Position numbers and translations under genes: made by a program
The notes under the pieces: generated by a model
Databases searched by the model: none
The model's input: only the letters and a program-made list of their open reading frames with translations
Told to the model about the DNA's origin: nothing
Assembly (NCBI GenBank): GCA_030052745.1
Contig: JANBVO010000007.1
Coordinates: 744,001 to 808,000, forward strand
Source: Pleurostoma richardsiae
Lineage: Eukaryota; Ascomycota; Sordariomycetes; Calosphaeriales; Pleurostomataceae
DNA: 64,000 bases
Direction: 5' to 3'
Shown here: positions 59,170 through 64,000 of the stretch, in pieces
Numbering within the stretch: the stretch's first letter is position 1
Layout: every line of letters starts with the position of its first letter

Positions 59170-60493
59170 ATGGCTTCAGATACATGTCCTCCGCGGACAG
59201 AACCGACGTATGTATAGAGAAGACCCTATTCCACCCTCTTCGGCCTGCGCTTGAACTAAGGATATCCGCAGTCTGTCCTTCACCCAGGGCCTGATTCTCG
59301 GCCAGCTATCAGTGGTCGTGCTCATTGCAGCCTTCATCAAGTTCTTCATTTTCGGCGAGCCACCGTCCCCTGAAGTGACGGCATCGCTGCGGGCGACCGA
59401 ACGGAGGTCACGGACGCTGGCGCACAGGAAATCACTCCTCAGTCTCAGGACCGGAGCTCGGCCCGGCAGCCAGCAGCAACAGCCGCTATCAACCAGCCTG
59501 AACAAGAGCATCATCCGGTCCGGTCCGCCCAGTCTTACGATTGGATCTATTTTGGACAAGACTTATTACAAGGTCGATAGCCACCAGCCGGAGAGTCTGG
59601 ATTGGTTTAACGTCCTCATTGCCCAGACCATCGCCCAGTTCCGCAGTGACGCTCAACATGACGATGCTATCTTGACTTCGCTTAGCAAAGCTCTCAACGG
59701 TGCCTCACGCCCTGATTTCCTGGACCAGATCCGTGTGACTGAGCTAAGCCTGGGCGAGGACTTTCCGATTTTCAGCAACTGCCGCATTATCCCGGTTGAC
59801 GAGGACGGCGTGGGGTTCCCGCAGGGCAGGGCTTTCGACACGAGTACGGCCGCGAGGGAAGGCGCCCGCCTACAGGCGCGCATGGATGTTGACCTAAGCG
59901 ATATGATCACCCTCGCTGTGGAGACGAAGCTTCTTCTCAACTACCCTAGGAAGCTGACAGCGATTCTCCCCGTTGCCCTTGCTGTATCCATAGTCCGCTT
60001 TAGCGGAACTTTGTCTATTTCCTTCATCCCTAGCAATCCGTCCCAGAGCACACCGGCTATGATGACTTTCAGTTTCTTGGATGACTATCGGCTCGACTTC
60101 TCCATCCGCAGCCTCTTAGGTAGCAGATCGCGGTTGCAGGACGTGCCGAAGATTGCACAGCTCGTCGAGTCCCGCCTCCACAAGTGGTTCGACGAGCGGG
60201 CGGTGGAACCGAGGTTCCAAGAAATTGCTTTGCCGAGCTTCTGGCCTCGTAAGAAGAATACTCGTGGTGGGGATGACGCCATCGTGGAGGCAGAGCGGTC
60301 CATGAGCAAATCGAAAGGGGTCGATATCGGACATGAGCTGCGACAAGAGGCAAGGGGAGGGGCTGATGCGGAAGCAAATAGACCTGCAGATCATGCCCCG
60401 GAAGCCCTGCGATATCGCCGGCGCCCACGAGCTGAAGATGCCTTCACTATGCCGGGGTCAATGCCCGGCATCAACGTGGACCTGCCCGCTTGA
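59170..60493 (+). CDS. MMM1: ERMES subunit Mmm1 (SMP-domain protein)
   Basis: ER-membrane anchor of the ER-mitochondria encounter structure, which transfers phospholipids. Exons 59170-59207 and 59272-60493; 419 residues. Exon 1 encodes MASDTCPPRTEPT, then LSFTQGLILGQLSVVVLIAAF supplies the single N-terminal membrane helix (about 19-41) followed by IKFFIFGE, the Mmm1 signature. The SMP domain runs from about ESLDWFNVLIAQTIAQFR to the conserved end near LHKWFDERAVEPRFQEIALPSFWPRKKN. The tail is charged and less conserved. The acceptor at 59270-59271 rather than 59259-59260 is required by phase. Confidence 0.95.
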
Positions 60494-60960
60494 AGGCAAA
60501 GTCGCTGCCAAGATCAAACCAGGCTAGCTGGAGACCAGTCCTATTACTTGACCGACACGACAGCACACTGAGCCGAGGGCCGCCATCGTTACTATAGCTG
60601 AGCTGAGCTGGTTGCTCTGAAGCATGTAAACCCTCTTCTGCGTCTGCCTAGGGAAAGGTTCATCGGCTTGGCCTTCCTACATGGGTCAAGGTGAGGTGTC
60701 GAGGCACGCCACTCCACCATTCAGGCCGAGGCGGGCGAAGGAGAATTAGGACTTGAACAGTGTGCGGTGCGATGCTCTTACGCCGTCCTGAAGATTCTTC
60801 TCGAGGGAAAAGGGGGAATCAGTCACACAGCCAAGAAGAAGGTAACTGAATCACAGCCATCCATAACTTCCGCAATGATTGATGGCATCCCACTATTGCA
60901 GTATCTAAGCATCATATGCAAATATCGTGCTCAAGTCGTGCATTTATAGCTGCTACTCTA
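60494..60960. other. Intergenic between convergent MMM1 and RCE1
   Basis: 467 bp; 3' ends only. Confidence 0.55.
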
Positions 60961-62125
60961 CTACATGGCAATCAAAGCATGGGAGCTCTCAGTAAGGGAC
61001 CACAGATTCCTGCACCATAGTGTGGCACCCGCAACTAAGAGGATATAATAAGCAATCGTGCACGAGAAAACTCCCTTGGTTTTCGCATTGGTTCTTTCGA
61101 CACCTCCTGGCTGCACATGCCCCCAGAGCCGGGGCAGTCCCATGGAGTTACAGAACGCGTGGACTAGGCAGATAGCCACGAGGCTGCCCGTGCGTAGGAA
61201 GAGGAAGGTGGCATAGGCTCCAAACAGCGTGGTGAAGCTGAACTGCAGGACGGAGCGCAGAATGCCAGCGAAGACAGGCACCTTGGGGTGCGTGAGGCGA
61301 AACTCGTAGAAGTGATGGATGTGGGCCAAACCAAAAATGACGGGGGACAGGAAGACTGTCCTGGCCGCAGAGGTCCGCGCGGTCAGCATAAGCGGCACGG
61401 AAGCGGAGCGGAAGAGTATCTCCTCCGTTACGGGCCCCTATGTCGAGAATGTGTCAGCGAGGGGCCAGCCATCCTGTCATCAATAACGGCAAACATGTGC
61501 CATACCGCAACAATGTTCCGCCACGTTGTCCACTCGTCGAGGAGCTCCTTCATAGGGCCGAGAGATAGCCAGTTCCTCCAGCCGCCACAGACCACGAGGG
61601 TTTCGAACAGAGGACCAAGAAACAGGAGGGCAGTCAGCAGTAGAGACCTGACCGCCTCAAGCAAGCCGAGGGGCCAGTAGCCCATTGAGTGGGCCGCATC
61701 CTGAAAAGAAGTGTTTGCTTTCTTGGTGAGGATCAGGAAGGTCGCGACCGAGCAGACGAAGCAGGTAGCAGAGACCAGCGTGATCCTGGTGCGGATGACG
61801 GACGGGGCATCCCGGGAGATGGTGGCCGACGGTCGCGTGGTGGGCAAAAGATAGAACGGCACGACGTATGAGACGGTGTAGGCGACCTAGCTAGGTATTT
61901 ATATGACGTCTCCGGGAGTGACAGGTGCGCCTGGAGGAATGGCTTACCAATAATATGACGGCCGTGTGGGTTGTGAGAGCCGGAGGCGTTTCAGCTACCG
62001 GGCATTTTGTGTTAGCGGGGATGCAGTGGACTGGCGGAGACTAGCATTTGGGCAGGTAGGTGCTGTATACGGCACATACTCTTTCCATGGAAAAGATCGG
62101 CTAGCAACGACCTCGCGGAGGGCAT
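60961..62125 (-). CDS. RCE1: CaaX prenyl protease 2 (Rce1)
   Basis: ER-membrane glutamate-type protease removing the -aaX tripeptide from prenylated proteins such as Ras. Four exons: 62125-62080, 61994-61948, 61886-61506, 61437-60961; 316 residues. The small first exons give MPSARSLLADLFHGKTETPP and the first membrane helix TAVILLVAYTVSYVVPFYL, followed by PTTRPSATISRDAPSVIRTR, a family block. The catalytic motif EExxxR is GPVTEEILFRS (Glu163, Glu164, Arg168), followed by FGLAHIHHFYEF and CLVHAFCNSMGLPRLWG with the conserved histidines. About eight hydrophobic segments. Convergent with MMM1. Confidence 0.92.
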
Positions 62126-64000
62126 CTTGGCTGATGGAGGCGTGGGACTGCCGCGGTGAGTCCTGGCTAATCTCTGCTAGGGTAGACAGGCGGCCGTGTT
62201 GACTATCTGGGGCGCAGGAGGAGGCCAGGCCCGAGAATGACCACGCGGCGACTTGGACCTTCTCTTCGACCGTCACTGGTGAGATATTGGAGCAAAGAGA
62301 GCCGGGCTGAGGAGATGCGCTCCTGTGTCCCAACCAAGAGACGCGCTTAGCTGTTTTGGCCCTATTGAAGTCAAACCCTTTGTCTGTCCGAGCACGGTGT
62401 CTTGACCTGAAGGCTTACCTAAGGCAAATGGGCAGTACGTACCGTACGGTTGGGTTGGCGGGAGTGGAGTGCCTGCCAGTGGGCTGAGAACTTACATAGT
62501 ACGGATCAGGGGCTGACCCTAATTAATTACCTGAACCAAGTAGCACGTCGCAATTACCATGTACGATTCCAAGGTACTGTACGGACACACGGAAGCCACT
62601 TATTGAGTGGGAGATGATTGTCCATTGCAGATAACTGAGCGGCCTCCGATATACTCCTGATAAGAGGAATAGCACCTCCATAGAGAATTGCATACCTTGT
62701 TATTGAGACAACAAACATGCTCTTTGAGCAAGTCTATATTCCTTAGAATTACATGTACCTACCTGGTACCCTACGCGTAGGAGTGGGCTGTGAAGAAGCC
62801 AATCACGCCTCAAGAAAGACTACCGTGCTTTGGTAGGTACCTTGGATACCGAGCGGCACCCACATAGTAGGTACTACCTTGCGGAGACACGTCGGTAGGT
62901 GTGTGAATTTGGTACCTACCTACCTTTCTAGGTACTCAGTAAGTTAGGTGCCAAGCTAGGGCATCCTGCAGACGCGAAAATGGCGCGAGAATTCGCGTGT
63001 ACCTAACTTGGAGCAGGAGAAATTGGCAATGCATGGGGATGGATACGGCCTCCGCAAAAGGAATTCTGGAGAGAATCTCCGCTGAGGGTCCAGCAGCAAC
63101 AATCGCAGGCCTCCTAGTCGGACCTCTCTCAATTACATAGCACCTCACATCATCCGTATTGTACGTACGGAGCATACGTGTCAAGTGTCGTCGACGCTTA
63201 AGGCTCGGGTTTAGCCGCGTTATGCCTCGCCTATCGGCCCCAGATCTCATTAGCTCGACACAGCTTCCAGGCACAAGAAAAGACCCAAGAGCGAACACTT
63301 CCCCCTCCACGGCCCACCGCCCCGAGCGGAGCGAGTTGTGAGATTGTCGCCGCGAGATCCCTATCTGTGAGCATTCCTCGACGGCGACGCACGTACACAT
63401 TGCACACTCCACACGTACTGTCATAGCCCCCAGCTCCATGTCGCTGAGGGGCCTGGGAGCGGTGAAGAAGACCGGCGCCTTTCTTAGCGGGGGCCCAACC
63501 TAACCTGCCACGCCGCGCGCATGCACGATCTGTTGACGACATGGAGTAATCAAAGCCCTTCTTCGCTCGGCCGGCCATCCGGACTGCGACTAATCGCGTC
63601 TTGGAAGTTGGAACGCAGTCCTGCTCTCCTGAGCATTGCATGCCAAAACAGCCGCCCGGCTCCTGGCCAATGGCGCCCCCCACCCCGGCCAAAGGGCCAA
63701 AGTCTGCCGGCTATCATCTCTAATGGATGGACATTGCCCAAAGAAATTCTCGGCTGCAGGCGCACCGTAGCATTGCCCGACCAGATATGCGGCTGCCCCT
63801 GGTCGTGTGCTCAGAGCCGTCAAGCGTCCCTAATACATACACCTACTGCTCCTCCTCCTCCTAATGCATCAATTTCTACGCTTTCTCCGCTGTCATTAAT
63901 CTACTCTCCGCCTCTCTCCGTTCGTGCTTTCTTTGCTTGCTCGCGAGGGTTGCCTCGCTTCCCTGCCTCTGTTTCTCGACACTCTTTTTGGTTCTTCGGG
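62126..64000. other. Right-hand edge region, no gene recognised
   Basis: 1.9 kb. GGTACC arrays at 62750-62770 and 62830-62945. The last 160 bases on the plus strand are pyrimidine-rich (CTCCTCCTCC, CTCTCCGCCTCTC), like leaders elsewhere in this window, so a plus-strand gene may start just beyond 64000. Confidence 0.45.
62830..62945. repeat. GGTACC / TAGGTA repeat array
   Basis: Contains GGTAGGTACC, GGTAGGTACTACC and GGTACCTACCTACC units, the same intergenic motif family. Confidence 0.7.

Overview
This is eukaryotic nuclear DNA from a filamentous ascomycete (Pezizomycotina, most likely a Sordariomycete; genus not identifiable from sequence alone). The basis is short introns (about 50-250 nt) with GT..AG ends and CTRAC-type branch points, CT-rich leaders, densely packed genes on both strands, and a gene set of fungal type (TUP1/RCO-1, a WOR1/SGE1-type WOPR regulator, ERMES subunit MMM1, fused ADE5,7, 115-kDa-type NAD-GDH). 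No bacterial, viral, CRISPR or plasmid content is seen.

Layout. 0.6-4.0 kb: NAD-glutamate dehydrogenase (+). 4.8-6.2 kb: a small unknown ORF (+) converging on ribosomal protein eL32 (-). 7.1-11.2 kb: a type I J-protein (-) divergent from mitochondrial glutamyl-tRNA synthetase (+). 11.5-15.7 kb: COP9 subunit 5 (-) divergent from the corepressor TUP1 (+). 16.2-20.1 kb: RNase MRP subunit RMP1 (-) divergent from purine enzyme ADE5,7 (+). 21.4-26.5 kb: vacuolar amino acid transporter (+) converging on a Ksp1/Ran1-type kinase (-). 26.5-29.8 kb: long gene-poor stretch with GGTACC-rich palindromes. 29.8-34.7 kb: UTR4 (+), BMT2 (-), uL23 (+), TIM8 (-). 35.9-37.8 kb: CorA/Mnr2-type Mg transporter (-). 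37.8-39.6 kb: two small inverted-repeat elements. 39.6-46.4 kb: SPC1 (+), RBX1 (-), an Edc1/PNRC-motif protein (+), TDP1 (+). 46.4-49.9 kb: gene-poor, probably the long leader/promoter of the WOPR regulator (49.9-51.3 kb, +). 52.4-62.1 kb: cardiolipin synthase (+), MTO1 (-), VPS45 (-), MMM1 (+), RCE1 (-). 62.1-64.0 kb: no gene recognised.

How they fit together. Almost everything is housekeeping. Six genes act in mitochondria (NAD-GDH, mtGluRS, TIM8, CRD1, MTO1, MMM1); mtGluRS and MTO1 both act on mitochondrial tRNAs. Four concern ribosomes or rRNA (eL32, uL23, BMT2, RMP1), and BMT2 and uL23 share a 327-bp divergent promoter. CSN5 and RBX1 are opposing players of the cullin-RING cycle. TUP1, the WOPR protein and the kinase are regulators. 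I do not see a new multi-gene system. The unusual points are at the level of gene structure and repeats: two GC-AG introns, a 13-nt exon in TDP1, a 581-nt ATG-free TUP1 leader, a ubiquitin-interacting motif at the TDP1 N-terminus, an Edc1/PNRC-like short motif in an otherwise uncharacterised protein, paired inverted-repeat elements, and intergenic palindromic GGTACC arrays. Exon coordinates below were derived by hand from reading frame, splice sites and family conservation; no alignment was run.
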